From NCBI GenBank assembly GCA_036559125.1, contig DATBTT010000056.1, forward strand, positions 67,413 through 131,412: a stretch of 64,000 bases of DNA, in the 5' to 3' direction. How positions within the stretch are numbered: the first letter of the stretch is position 1; every line of letters begins with the position of its first letter. The notes below the pieces were generated by a model. That model searched no databases. It was not told where the DNA came from and saw only the letters and a program-made list of their open reading frames with translations. Shown here in pieces: positions 24,710 to 32,921 of the stretch. This DNA comes from JALYTZ01 sp036559125. GTDB lineage: Bacteria > Vulcanimicrobiota > Vulcanimicrobiia > Vulcanimicrobiales > Vulcanimicrobiaceae. The position numbers were made by a program, and so were the translations under genes.

Positions 24710-26140
24710 ATGACGACTGCGAATATCACCTCCAACGGGACCCAACCGCGCGTCGAGTCGGACTCGATGGGCAAGATCGACGTTCCCGCAGACAAATACT
24801 ACGGCGCCCAATCGGCGCGTTCGCTCATCCACTTCGATATCGGCGACGGCGAAACGCCGCGCGACCAGATGCCGCGCGCGGTCGTCAAAGCGATGGCGAC
24901 GCTCAAAAAGGCGGCGGCGCTGGTCAACAACGATCTCGGTAAGCTGGACGACGAGAAGAGGAACCTCATCGTGGCCGCGGCCGACGAAGTCGTAGCCGGC
25001 AAGCTCGACGCGCACTTCCCGCTGCGCGTTTGGCAAACCGGATCGGGCACGCAAACCAACATGAATGTGAACGAAGTCATCTCCAATCGCGCCATCGAAA
25101 TGGCCGGCGGCGAGATGGGCAGCAAGAAACCCATTCATCCCAACGATCACGTCAACATGTCGCAGTCTTCAAACGACACGTTCCCCACGGCGATGCACAT
25201 GGCCGCGGCGCAAGCGATGGTCGAGATGCTGCCCGCAGTCGCGAAGCTCCGCGACGCGCTGGACGCGAAGGCGAAAGCGTGGAAAAATATCGTTAAAGTC
25301 GGCCGTACGCACCTGCAGGATGCGACGCCGCTCACGCTCGGTCAAGAATTTTCCGGCTACGTAACCCAGCTGGATCGAGCGATGGTCGCCTGCAACGAAG
25401 CGCTCGAGCACCTGTACGATCTGGCGATCGGCGGCACCGCCGTCGGAACCGGACTCAACGCGCATCCCGAATTCGCAGGCCGCGCCTCCAAAAAAATCGC
25501 CGAGTTGACGGGCCTGCCGTTTCGTTCGCACCCCAACAAATTCACGGCCCTCGCATCGCACGACGATTTTGTCTTCGCCTCCGGCGCTCTGAAGACGCTC
25601 GGCGTCGCGCTGATGAAAATCGCCAACGACATCCGGTGGCTCGCGTCCGGCCCGCGCGCGGGTATCGGAGAGTTGACGCTTCCCGAGAACGAGCCGGGAA
25701 GCTCGATCATGCCGGGCAAGGTCAACCCAACGCAGTCCGAAGCGATGACGATGGTGGTCGCGCAGGTCTTTGGGAACGACCTGGCAATCAGCTTCGGCGC
25801 GTCGCAGGGTAACTTCGAACTCAACGTTTTCAACCCGGTGATGATCTATAATTTCCTCCACTCATGCACGTTGCTGCGCGACACGTGCACGATGTTCCGC
25901 GAACATGCCGTGGAAGGGTTGCAAGCCAACGAAGAGATCATCGCCAAGTATCTCGGCGAATCGCTGATGACCGTTACCGCCCTTTCGCCGAAAATCGGTT
26001 ACGACAAGGCGGCGGAAATTGCGAAAAAAGCGCACCACGATAAATCGACGCTCAAAGAGGCGGCCGTCGGTCTGGGCTACGTATCGAGCCAGGACTTCGA
26101 CGCGTACGTCGTCCCTAGGGAGATGACGTATCCAAAATAA
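24710..26140 (+). CDS. fumC: Class II fumarate hydratase
   Basis: The 476-residue enzyme of the TCA cycle interconverts fumarate and malate. The superfamily signature GSSIMPGKVNPTQSE (about residues 329-343) contains the mobile catalytic serine loop. Other blocks are RVWQTGSGTQTNMNVNEVISNRA and HPNDHVNMSQSSNDTFPTAMH, with the H and S residues of the active site, and GRTHLQDATPLTLGQEFSGY. The N-terminus is about ten residues longer than E. coli FumC. Aspartase is related, but the sequence blocks are of fumarase type. A single-gene unit; a perfect palindrome follows its stop. Confidence 0.95.
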   Translation: MTTANITSNGTQPRVESDSMGKIDVPADKYYGAQSARSLIHFDIGDGETPRDQMPRAVVKAMATLKKAAALVNNDLGKLDDEKRNLIVAAADEVVAGKLDAHFPLRVWQTGSGTQTNMNVNEVISNRAIEMAGGEMGSKKPIHPNDHVNMSQSSNDTFPTAMHMAAAQAMVEMLPAVAKLRDALDAKAKAWKNIVKVGRTHLQDATPLTLGQEFSGYVTQLDRAMVACNEALEHLYDLAIGGTAVGTGLNAHPEFAGRASKKIAELTGLPFRSHPNKFTALASHDDFVFASGALKTLGVALMKIANDIRWLASGPRAGIGELTLPENEPGSSIMPGKVNPTQSEAMTMVVAQVFGNDLAISFGASQGNFELNVFNPVMIYNFLHSCTLLRDTCTMFREHAVEGLQANEEIIAKYLGESLMTVTALSPKIGYDKAAEIAKKAHHDKSTLKEAAVGLGYVSSQDFDAYVVPREMTYPK

Positions 26141-26142
26141 AG

Positions 26143-26158
26143 GCGAACGTACGTTCGC
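26143..26158. promoter_or_regulatory. 16-bp palindrome matching the CGAAC-N4-GTTYG type LexA box
   Basis: GCGAACGTACGTTCGC is a perfect palindrome. Its core CGAACGTACGTTCG fits the LexA/DinR consensus CGAACRNRYGTTYG of Gram-positive and related lineages at every position. It lies 3 bases after fumC and about 13 bases upstream of the -35 box of the infA promoter. It could instead be a site for another dimeric repressor. Confidence 0.5.
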
Positions 26159-26170
26159 TCGGGAGCTTCT

Positions 26171-26199
26171 TTGCCCTGACGTGCGTTATAAAGTATGCT
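26171..26199 (+). promoter_or_regulatory. Putative sigma-70 promoter of infA
   Basis: TTGCCC (26171-26176) and TATGCT (26194-26199) are 17 bases apart. This fits a housekeeping promoter about 20 bases upstream of the IF-1 start. Confidence 0.5.
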
Positions 26200-26221
26200 G
26201 TAGTACGAAAGTGAGGCTGTC

Positions 26222-26527
26222 ATAGCAGTTCGCAAATCCCGAACCAAAAACCACACCCCCCGGCCGCCGGCCGCCGAATCGACCAAAGAGGCGCCGCTCG
26301 AGGTCTTTGGCACGATCAAGCAGATTTTTCCAAGCACGACCTTTGCGGTCGAGCTCGAGAACGGCCACACGATCCTCGCCCACATTGCCGGCCGTTTGCG
26401 CCGTCATCGCATCAAGATTCTGCCGGGCGACCGCGTCGATCTAGAACTCTCCCCCTACGATTTGACCAAAGGCCGCATCGTCTACCGGTATAGAGCGGGC
26501 GAGCCCCGCCGCTCGTCGAGCGCGTAG
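26222..26527 (+). CDS. infA: Translation initiation factor IF-1 with an apparent ATA start
   Basis: The frame from 26222 to TAG 26525-26527 encodes 101 residues. The core from about residue 27 is unmistakable IF-1: VFGTIKQIFPSTTFAVELEN, then GHTILAHIAG and SPYDLTKGRIVYRYR. IF-1 binds the 30S A site during initiation. No ATG, GTG or TTG exists in this frame between the upstream stop (TAG 26201) and the core. ATA 26222, with GAGG 5 bases upstream and a sensible AVRKSR start, is the best candidate. It has a 25-residue basic, Pro-rich N-terminal extension and a short C-terminal tail. It stands alone rather than in a ribosomal protein operon. Confidence 0.88.
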   Translation: MAVRKSRTKNHTPRPPAAESTKEAPLEVFGTIKQIFPSTTFAVELENGHTILAHIAGRLRRHRIKILPGDRVDLELSPYDLTKGRIVYRYRAGEPRRSSSA

Positions 26528-26640
26528 TCGCTTCGCGCGTCCCGGGGCCTTTTTTCCCTATCCGTAATCACGATGGACAGCTCCCGAGTGGCCGTGCCAT
26601 GATTTGGCTTTGAACTGCTGCTTCTAGGAGCACCTGTGTA

Positions 26641-27195
26641 ATGAAATTTTGGCACCTTCCCGGGCTTTTTACTTTACTTTTCATCGCCTCCGCGGGCGTC
26701 GCGAGCGCACAAACGGCCGCCTCGACGCCGATTCCCATGCCACCGAAACCGGATCTTTCAGCCATGAACTTCTTGCTCGGCACGTGGTCGTGCACCAGTA
26801 AAAGCTCGCGGCGTCCGTCAGCGGGTACCGGAACGGTCACCTACGCGATGGATCCGACCGGCTACTGGATCGTCGGCACGCAATCGAACGACGCCGTGCC
26901 GTGGTTCCCATACAAGACGACCAGCCAGGACGAGCAGACCTACGATGCGACCACCTCGCGCTGGGTCGATCTTTCTACCGACTCCACGGGCGGCTACGAC
27001 TTCAGCGTGTCGCCGGGCTGGGCCGGACAGACGATGGTTTGGCATGACGTCACGTATTCCAAAGGCAACGATACGGCTTCCGACAACGACACCACGGTAA
27101 CCAAAGTGAGCGACACCAAGCTCACCTCGGCGTCGTCGTTCAAAACCACCGGCGGAAAAACCGTCACCGTCACCGGCAGCTGCACGAAAACCTAA
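26641..27195 (+). CDS. Secreted protein, lipocalin/DUF1579-like
   Basis: The 184 residues begin with a signal peptide (MKFWHLPGLF...ASAGVASAQ, cleavage near residue 24). The mature part begins with MNFLLGTWSC, the FLxGTW motif seen at the first strand of lipocalin-like and DUF1579 proteins. It goes on as a beta-rich Thr/Ser/Asp-rich barrel and ends with a second Cys (TGSCTKT) that could pair with the first. The AGGAG ribosome binding site lies about 9 bases before ATG 26641. The function is unknown, perhaps binding of a small hydrophobic ligand outside the inner membrane. Confidence 0.6.
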   Translation: MKFWHLPGLFTLLFIASAGVASAQTAASTPIPMPPKPDLSAMNFLLGTWSCTSKSSRRPSAGTGTVTYAMDPTGYWIVGTQSNDAVPWFPYKTTSQDEQTYDATTSRWVDLSTDSTGGYDFSVSPGWAGQTMVWHDVTYSKGNDTASDNDTTVTKVSDTKLTSASSFKTTGGKTVTVTGSCTKT

Positions 27196-27237
27196 TCCCA
27201 CCTTCCCGGCCATCCCCGGCTTGTCGAAGCATGCCCG

Positions 27238-27260
27238 CCCTTCGACAGGCTCAGGGTGAC
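27238..27260 (+). repeat. Dispersed 23-bp repeat, copy 5
   Basis: A perfect consensus copy lies between the 3' ends of the secreted protein gene (+) and the TauE-like gene (-). A partial reverse copy (GGCTTGTCGAAGCATG) lies just upstream at about 27219. Confidence 0.85.
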
Positions 27261-27264
27261 AGGA

Positions 27265-28032
27265 TTAGACGAAGTGGCGTAGTGCTAGGGTGAGGGCGGC
27301 TGCGACTAGCGCGCCGGCGACGAGTTTGATGAGCATCGGCGATTTTAGGTGTTGCGATATACGTGCGCCTATTTGCCCGCCGATGATGCCGCCCGCGACT
27401 AGTGGTATCGCGTAGTCCAGCCGCGCATTGTGCTGCACGAGTTGGGTTACGAGCCCTACCGGCGTAGTCAATGCCATCGCAAAATGCGAGGTGGCGCTAA
27501 TTGCGTGTGCGGGCAGCGCCGAGAAGTAGAGCAACGAGGGCACGAGTATCACGCCGCCGCCGATGCCGAACAAGCTCGAGACGAACCCCAGCACCAGGCC
27601 GATTAACAGCGCGCGCGATACCGGCATCCGCCGCGCGTTAGCCGTATTCGCGTCGTCGCTGCGATTGCCCAGGCGCTTGCCGCGATTGAAGATGATGTCG
27701 AATCCGACGACGATGAGAAACCCGGCGTACAACACGTCGAAGACGAGTCCCGAAACGTGGTTGACGACGATTGCTCCCAAAATGCTTCCGGGAAAACCGC
27801 CCGCCGCGACGAGCAACCCGAGATGCACGTCGACGCGTTTCTGTCGCAGGTACGCGATCGAGCCGCTGCCGCTATTGGCGACGACCAAGATGAGCGACGT
27901 TCCCGCCGCCATGGCCGGCGAGAGGCCGAAGAGCAAGCGCAGCATCGGCACCATGATAAAGCCGCCGCCGAGCCCGACCATCGATCCGAACGTGCTCGCG
28001 GCGACGCCGATTATGAAAAGCGCTCCGTACAG
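27265..28032 (-). CDS. TauE/SafE-family membrane transporter
   Basis: This protein of about 255 residues has some eight membrane segments in two halves, each with the family's Gly-rich motif (MVGLGGGFIMVPML and FGIGGGVILVPSLL). TauE/SafE proteins export sulfite, sulfoacetate or related organic anions. ATG 27981 would cut off the first helix. The frame continues upstream through LYGALFIIGVAASTFGS to a CTG at 28032, which I take as the probable start although no strong ribosome binding site is visible. It is the last gene of the der-plsY-efp operon. Confidence 0.8.
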   Translation of the reverse strand: MYGALFIIGVAASTFGSMVGLGGGFIMVPMLRLLFGLSPAMAAGTSLILVVANSGSGSIAYLRQKRVDVHLGLLVAAGGFPGSILGAIVVNHVSGLVFDVLYAGFLIVVGFDIIFNRGKRLGNRSDDANTANARRMPVSRALLIGLVLGFVSSLFGIGGGVILVPSLLYFSALPAHAISATSHFAMALTTPVGLVTQLVQHNARLDYAIPLVAGGIIGGQIGARISQHLKSPMLIKLVAGALVAAALTLALRHFV

Positions 28033-28045
28033 GAGCGCTGCGTTC

Positions 28046-28609
28046 TCAGCCGTTGGCGCGGCCGATGTATCGGCGATCCCGCGTGTCGATGCGAATCGTA
28101 TCGCCGGGGTTCACGAAGAGGGGCACGTTGACGGTCGCGCCGGACTCAAGCTTCGCGGGCTTGGTCGTGCCGGTGGCGGTATCGCCTTTAAAACCGGGGT
28201 CGGTGTCCACGACTTTCAGCTCGACGTGCGCCGGCAGGTCGACGCCGATCGGCACGCTGTCGTGAAACTGCACGTCGATGACCATGGCGTCCTTCAGAAA
28301 ATCCGCCGGGTCGCCGATCAGGTCGCGCTGAATCGTGATGTTCTCAAAGGTCTCCTGATCCATGAAATGATAGCCGTCGTCGTCGTTGTACAGCATTTGC
28401 ATCTGGCGATTGTCGACGGTGGCCCGCTCCAGCTTTTCGCCCGCCCGGAACGTGCGCTCGACGGTCGCACCGGACTTCACGTTTTTCAGGCGGGTGCGCA
28501 CGAAGGCCGAGCCCTTGCCGGGTTTGACGTGTAAGAATTCTATAACGGTCCAGAGGTTGCCCTCGATCACTATGGTGACGCCGTTACGGAAATCGTTCGA
28601 TGAAATCAT
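28046..28609 (-). CDS. efp: Elongation factor P
   Basis: The 187-residue protein of three beta-barrel domains rescues ribosomes stalled at polyproline. The start MISSNDFRNGVTIVIEG is typical (ATG 28609; a TTG four codons earlier is possible). The tip loop HVKPGKGSAFVRTRLKN carries the lysine that is modified in many species. No epmA/B or earP gene is in the window, so the modification route is open. The C-terminal OB domain PGDTIRIDTRDRRYIGRA is intact. It lies between plsY and the TauE-like gene. Several proteins in this window are rich in Pro runs, which makes EF-P relevant. Confidence 0.95.
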   Translation of the reverse strand: MISSNDFRNGVTIVIEGNLWTVIEFLHVKPGKGSAFVRTRLKNVKSGATVERTFRAGEKLERATVDNRQMQMLYNDDDGYHFMDQETFENITIQRDLIGDPADFLKDAMVIDVQFHDSVPIGVDLPAHVELKVVDTDPGFKGDTATGTTKPAKLESGATVNVPLFVNPGDTIRIDTRDRRYIGRANG

Positions 28610-28664
28610 GACCAGGCCCAATACGCACCGGAGGTACGCGAGCCCTGGTTGGCGCGCCTTGCCG

Positions 28665-29276
28665 CTATCGGCGCCGGGTCAGGAAGCCGATGCCGCTCTC
28701 GGTGCCTTCGCGTAGCCGTCCGATGTTCTCGCGATGCGTGTACATAATGAAGAGCGCCGCAAAAATGCCGTAGATCGTCAGCGGCACGCTGCGTGTGAAA
28801 AAGAAGAGCGCGAACGGCGAAAGGGCGTTGCCGAGCATCGAACCGACCGACGAATACGAGGTAGCCAAGGCCGCGATCAGCCATCCGGCGACGGCGACGA
28901 GGCCCGCTTTCCAACTGAGCGCGAACATGGCGCCGAACGAGGTTGCTACCCCCTTGCCGCCCTTCCACCCGAGCCACGGCGAGAAGCAATGTCCGAGGAC
29001 CGCGGCAATGGCCGCGAGACTTGCCTGCCCTGGGTTTTGGGTGGCCGCCAAGATGACGAATGCCGGGAGAAATCCCTTGGCCGCGTCGAGCAGCAAGACC
29101 GCGACGGCTCCGCCTTTGCCGAGCGTACGCAGCGCATTCATCGCTCCGATGTTGCCGCTCCCCGCCTTCCGAATGTCGGTGGAATAGAAAAAACGCCCGA
29201 TCAGATATCCGAACGGTATCGAACCAACCAGAAATGCAACGATTGCGATTGCGACGAAGTCGAGACTCGACGTCAC
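28665..29276 (-). CDS. plsY: Acyl-phosphate:glycerol-3-phosphate acyltransferase
   Basis: The 203-residue polytopic enzyme makes lysophosphatidic acid from acyl-phosphate and glycerol 3-phosphate, the first step of phospholipid synthesis. The family motifs are present in order: GSIPFGYLIGR, GSGNIGAMNALRTLGKGGAVAVLLLDAAKG, GHCFSPWLGWKGGKGVATSFG and THRENIGRLREGTESGIG. ATG 29276 overlaps the der stop (ATGA). The der-plsY pairing is common in bacteria. PlsX is not in the window. Confidence 0.95.
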   Translation of the reverse strand: MTSSLDFVAIAIVAFLVGSIPFGYLIGRFFYSTDIRKAGSGNIGAMNALRTLGKGGAVAVLLLDAAKGFLPAFVILAATQNPGQASLAAIAAVLGHCFSPWLGWKGGKGVATSFGAMFALSWKAGLVAVAGWLIAALATSYSSVGSMLGNALSPFALFFFTRSVPLTIYGIFAALFIMYTHRENIGRLREGTESGIGFLTRRR

Positions 29277-30625
29277 GCTTCGGCTTCCTCGTCGCGGCGG
29301 CGCGCACGAAACTCGAGCGTGAGCGGAACGCCTTCGAACTCGAAGTTTTGCCGAATGATGTTTTCGAGAAACCGTTTATATGACGTTTGGACGAGTTCGG
29401 GATCGTTGCAATGGAAGACGAAGAGCGGAGGGTGCGACGCCGGCTGCGAGCAGTAGTAGATTTTAAACGGCCGGCCTCCGGGTGCGGGCGCCGGATGTGC
29501 GAGCGTAGCGTCGCGAATGACCGCGTTGAGCTTGGCGGTCGCCACGTGCCGGTCGAGATTCTCGGCGACTTTCATGACCAGCGGCATGAGGCTGCTTAGC
29601 CGGCGGCGCGTCATTGCGGAGAGAAACGTGACCGGCGCGAAGCGCGCGAACGGTACGTGGCTATAAATCACGTCGATTAATTCGGATTGATTGAACTCGC
29701 CCTGCTCGCGGGCGAGATCCCACTTGTTGCCGACGATGAGCAATCCTTTGCGTTCTTCCAGAATCATGCCGGCGAGCCGGCGGTCTTGCGCGGTCAAGCC
29801 CTGCATCGAGTCGAACAGCAAGATTGCGATATCGCAGCGCGCGATGGCCGAGAGCGAGCGCAGCGCCGAGTAGTATTCGATCGCTCCGTGTTGCGCCGGC
29901 TTCTTGCGCACGCCGGCGGTGTCGATCAACCGGATCGTGTGCTCGTTAAATTGGAAGATGGTGTCGATCGCGTCGCGCGTCGTTCCGGGAACGTCCGAGA
30001 CGATCGCCCGTTCTTCGTTGAGCAATGAGTTGAGCAGCGAACTCTTACCGACGTTCGGACGGCCGACCAGCGCAATCGACAGCTCGCCCTGCTGCGTCGC
30101 GGACGGCGCTTGATCGGGAAGATGGCTCAGAATCTCGTCCAGGAGATCGCCGGTGCCTTCGCCGTGAATCGCGGAGACCACCACGGGTTCGCCAAAACCC
30201 AACGAGGAAAACTCGCCGTGCACGGCGCTCGCAGCGCTCGGAGATTCGGCCTTATTCGCGACGAGTACGACGCGCCGGCGCGTTCGCCGCAAGATCGCGG
30301 CGACGTCTTCGTCCACTGGATTTCGTCCGGTCGATGCGTCCACGACGAATACGATCGCGTCGGCCTCCGCCGCTGCGGCCTCGGCTTGGCGGCGCGTGGA
30401 TGCGACGATGTGATCGCCTTCTTTGTCGGCATCGGGGTCGATACCGGCAGTATCCACGAGGCTAAAGGTGCGTCCCCGCCATTCGCAAAGGCCGTAGAGG
30501 CGGTCGCGCGTAACGCCGGGCGTGTCCTCGACGATTGCCAAGCGCTGTCCGATCAAACGGTTGAACAGTGCGCTCTTGCCGACGTTGGGCCGTCCGACGA
30601 TCGCGACGGTCGAGGGTCGCAGCAT
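29273..30625 (-). CDS. der: Ribosome biogenesis GTPase Der (EngA)
   Basis: This double-GTPase protein acts in 50S subunit assembly. The first G domain opens with STVAIVGRPNVGKSALFNRL and has DTAGIDP and the weak NKAE motif. The second opens with LSIALVGRPNVGKSSLLNSL and has DTAGVRKK and NKWDL. A KH-like C-terminal domain ends with FEGVPLTLEFRARRRDEE. ATG 30625 gives the usual MLRPSTVAIVG start (450 residues); a GTG ten codons earlier (30655) is possible. First gene of the der-plsY-efp-TauE operon. Confidence 0.95.
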   Translation of the reverse strand: MLRPSTVAIVGRPNVGKSALFNRLIGQRLAIVEDTPGVTRDRLYGLCEWRGRTFSLVDTAGIDPDADKEGDHIVASTRRQAEAAAAEADAIVFVVDASTGRNPVDEDVAAILRRTRRRVVLVANKAESPSAASAVHGEFSSLGFGEPVVVSAIHGEGTGDLLDEILSHLPDQAPSATQQGELSIALVGRPNVGKSSLLNSLLNEERAIVSDVPGTTRDAIDTIFQFNEHTIRLIDTAGVRKKPAQHGAIEYYSALRSLSAIARCDIAILLFDSMQGLTAQDRRLAGMILEERKGLLIVGNKWDLAREQGEFNQSELIDVIYSHVPFARFAPVTFLSAMTRRRLSSLMPLVMKVAENLDRHVATAKLNAVIRDATLAHPAPAPGGRPFKIYYCSQPASHPPLFVFHCNDPELVQTSYKRFLENIIRQNFEFEGVPLTLEFRARRRDEEAEA

Positions 30626-30738
30626 CGGGGCTTCGCCTAATTCTGTGGGTTGCACGGGGTCAGTCTATTCGGACTCGGAGGCAAAATACTTTGGCCGCAG
30701 GCACCGGTACCGGCTAAATCAAACCTGTTCGAAGTTCC

Positions 30739-31509
30739 ATGACGAGACCTGTAGCCGGACTAGTGCCGATCGTTGCGCTGCTTGCCTGTATGATTTTGGC
30801 GCCGGTCTCGGCGGCGCAGGAGTTCGGCGCGCTCTACCTTTCGTCTCTTCCTTCGGGCGCCGACGTGTGGGTCGACGGCAGTTACATCGGCCGCACGCCA
30901 ATTCTGCTGGACGGTTTGAAAGCCGGCAAACACACCGTCACGGTTACCAAGACCGGCTGGAAGGTCTCCGAGGACGATCAGGACGTTACGGGTGGTCTCA
31001 CGACGCTGGCAAGCGTCCAACTCGATCCGCTGCGGGCACATCCCACCAAGGAATCGGGCAAAGTCGTCTTGCACGGCTTGAGTCCGAAAGCGCGCGTCTC
31101 GTTCGATGGGGCGGCGGCGCAGCCGCTGCAGAGCGTCTACGAAGAACCGGTGGGGACGCATCGCCTGGTGGTGAAGGAGCCGAAACGGCGTTTCGATCGC
31201 GACGTCATGGTCTACCCGAACGAGACGACGCACGTGCTCTATCGATCGCCGCTCGAGGATACGCACAATGCCGTGGTCGCCCCCGTCTCCGATTATTTTC
31301 CCGAACGCGCCGCAAAAATCGACTCTAAGGGCCGTCTGGTGATTCACTGGGGCGGACACGTCGTCGTCGGACGCGTCGGCGACGCGCGGTTTACGGTCGA
31401 TCGTCGCGACGTCGTGTACGACGCGCCCGCGGGCATGGTCCGAGGTAAACTATATCTCCCGCTCGAGTTGATCCTAGCGATCACCGGCGGCAAGAACGGT
31501 AAGACCTGA
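30739..31509 (+). CDS. Secreted PEGA-domain protein with C-terminal stalk-like domain
   Basis: The 256 residues begin with a signal peptide (MTRPVAGLVPIVALLACMILAPVSAAQ). A PEGA domain (about 28-95) follows with SSLPSGADVWVDGSYIGRTPILLDGLKAGKHTVTVTK, then a second, weaker repeat (about 105-165). The C-terminal 60 residues (GGHVVVGRVGDARFTVDRRDVVYDAPAGMVRGKLYLPLELILAI) resemble half of a copper-amine-oxidase-N-type stalk domain. It probably lies on the periplasmic or outer-membrane face and binds cell-wall or surface polymers. It is divergent from der and followed after 2 bases by miaB, so it leads the miaB-mutS-mutL operon. Confidence 0.75.
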   Translation: MTRPVAGLVPIVALLACMILAPVSAAQEFGALYLSSLPSGADVWVDGSYIGRTPILLDGLKAGKHTVTVTKTGWKVSEDDQDVTGGLTTLASVQLDPLRAHPTKESGKVVLHGLSPKARVSFDGAAAQPLQSVYEEPVGTHRLVVKEPKRRFDRDVMVYPNETTHVLYRSPLEDTHNAVVAPVSDYFPERAAKIDSKGRLVIHWGGHVVVGRVGDARFTVDRRDVVYDAPAGMVRGKLYLPLELILAITGGKNGKT

Positions 31510-31511
31510 AC

Positions 31512-32915
31512 GTGGCAAGTATCTACATCGAAACCTTCGGCTGTCAGATGAACGAAGCCGACTCGCAATACATAGCGGATCGCGCCGCCGCCGCAGGCTA
31601 CTCGATTGCGGGCAAGCCCGAAGAGGCGAACGTACTCGTGCTCAATACGTGTACCGTTCGCGATAATGCGGAGCGTCGCGCGTACGGCCGCATGAATCAT
31701 TTCAAAGTGCTCAAGGAAGCCGATCCGCAGTTGCGATTGATCGTAACGGGATGCCTTGCCGAGCAGGATCGCGATCGCATGCAAAAGGCCGCTCCTCACG
31801 TCGACGCCGTCTTCGGGACCAAAGAACTCGCGCAGCTCGGCGACACGATCGAGTCGTGGCGGCCGGCGTTCGAAGATACCGAATTCACCGAGGAACGCGC
31901 GTTGCTGCTTCCGCTCGGCGGCGCGGCGGATTGCGTGACGGATGCGTTCACGCATCTGCGCGGCTTCGTGACCGTGCAACGCGGTTGCTCGTATTACTGC
32001 ACGTTCTGCATCGTCCCGCACGTCCGGGGGCGCTTCGATCATCGTCCGACCGGCGCCATCGTCGCGGAAGCGCGCGAGCGCATCGCCGAAGGCGCGCGCG
32101 AAGTGATGCTCGTCGGTCAGACGGTCAACGCCTATAAAGATCCCGCAACCGGCGCCGATTTCGGCGATCTCTGCGCGACGGTAGCCGCTCTACCCGGATT
32201 GGAGCGCCTGGCGTTCATTTCGCCCCACCCCAAAGATTTCACCGAGAAGATCGTTCGCGATCTCGCGCGCGTGCCCGCGCTCAACGCGCGCATCCATTTG
32301 CCGTTGCAGTCGGCCAGCGATGCGGTGTTGCGGCGCATGAATCGCAAATATACGATGGAGCAATTCGAGCAGCGGGTCGACTGGATCCATCGGTACTTGC
32401 CGCGGTGGGCGATCACCACCGATATCATCGTCGGGTTTCCGGGTGAAACCGACCGCGATTTCGAAGATACGCTCGACTACGTGCGGCGCGGTGTCTTCGC
32501 AAATGCGTACATGTTCATCTATTCGAAACGGCGAGGCACGCCGGCGGCGCGATGGGATCAGGTGCCGGACGACGTCGCGCATGCTCGTTTCTATCGGCTT
32601 GCCGAAGCGCAGAACGTAGCGTCGCGCGCATTTCACGATCGTAAGATCGGTACGACCGTCCGGTGCCTCGTGCAGGGCCCGTCGCGAAAAGACGCGACGA
32701 AACTCGCCACAAAAACCCTCGACAACGTTACCGTCATCGCGCCGATGCCGGTCGACTACAACGACGCGCTGTACGCGCGCGAGCCGTGGCTCGATATCGA
32801 CGTTGCGACCGCGCACGTATGGGGCTGCAGCGGGACGATCGCGCGCCGCGCGCAGCGCTTCGCCGACACCGGAGCGACCGTCGCCGCGCCACCCGTGAAC
32901 CTGCTAGCGGTCTAA
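31512..32915 (+). CDS. miaB: tRNA-2-methylthio-N6-dimethylallyladenosine synthase MiaB
   Basis: The 467-residue radical SAM methylthiotransferase acts on i6A37 of tRNAs reading UNN codons. The N-terminal cluster ligands lie in FGCQMNEADS, LNTCTVRDNAERRAYGR and VTGCLAEQD. The radical SAM cluster is CSYYCTFC (about 159-166) in a conserved RGCSYYCTFCIVPHVRG setting. The substrate-binding YTMEQFEQRV region and a C-terminal TRAM-like domain follow. GTG start 31512. MiaA, which makes its substrate, is encoded four genes downstream in the same operon. Confidence 0.95.
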   Translation: MASIYIETFGCQMNEADSQYIADRAAAAGYSIAGKPEEANVLVLNTCTVRDNAERRAYGRMNHFKVLKEADPQLRLIVTGCLAEQDRDRMQKAAPHVDAVFGTKELAQLGDTIESWRPAFEDTEFTEERALLLPLGGAADCVTDAFTHLRGFVTVQRGCSYYCTFCIVPHVRGRFDHRPTGAIVAEARERIAEGAREVMLVGQTVNAYKDPATGADFGDLCATVAALPGLERLAFISPHPKDFTEKIVRDLARVPALNARIHLPLQSASDAVLRRMNRKYTMEQFEQRVDWIHRYLPRWAITTDIIVGFPGETDRDFEDTLDYVRRGVFANAYMFIYSKRRGTPAARWDQVPDDVAHARFYRLAEAQNVASRAFHDRKIGTTVRCLVQGPSRKDATKLATKTLDNVTVIAPMPVDYNDALYAREPWLDIDVATAHVWGCSGTIARRAQRFADTGATVAAPPVNLLAV

Positions 32916-32921
32916 CTCCTC

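Noticed and set aside
26528..26560. T-run CCTTTTTTCC after infA as an intrinsic terminator
   Set aside because: No stable stem abuts the T-run; the short CGCG pairing nearby is about 12 bases away, so I do not call it.
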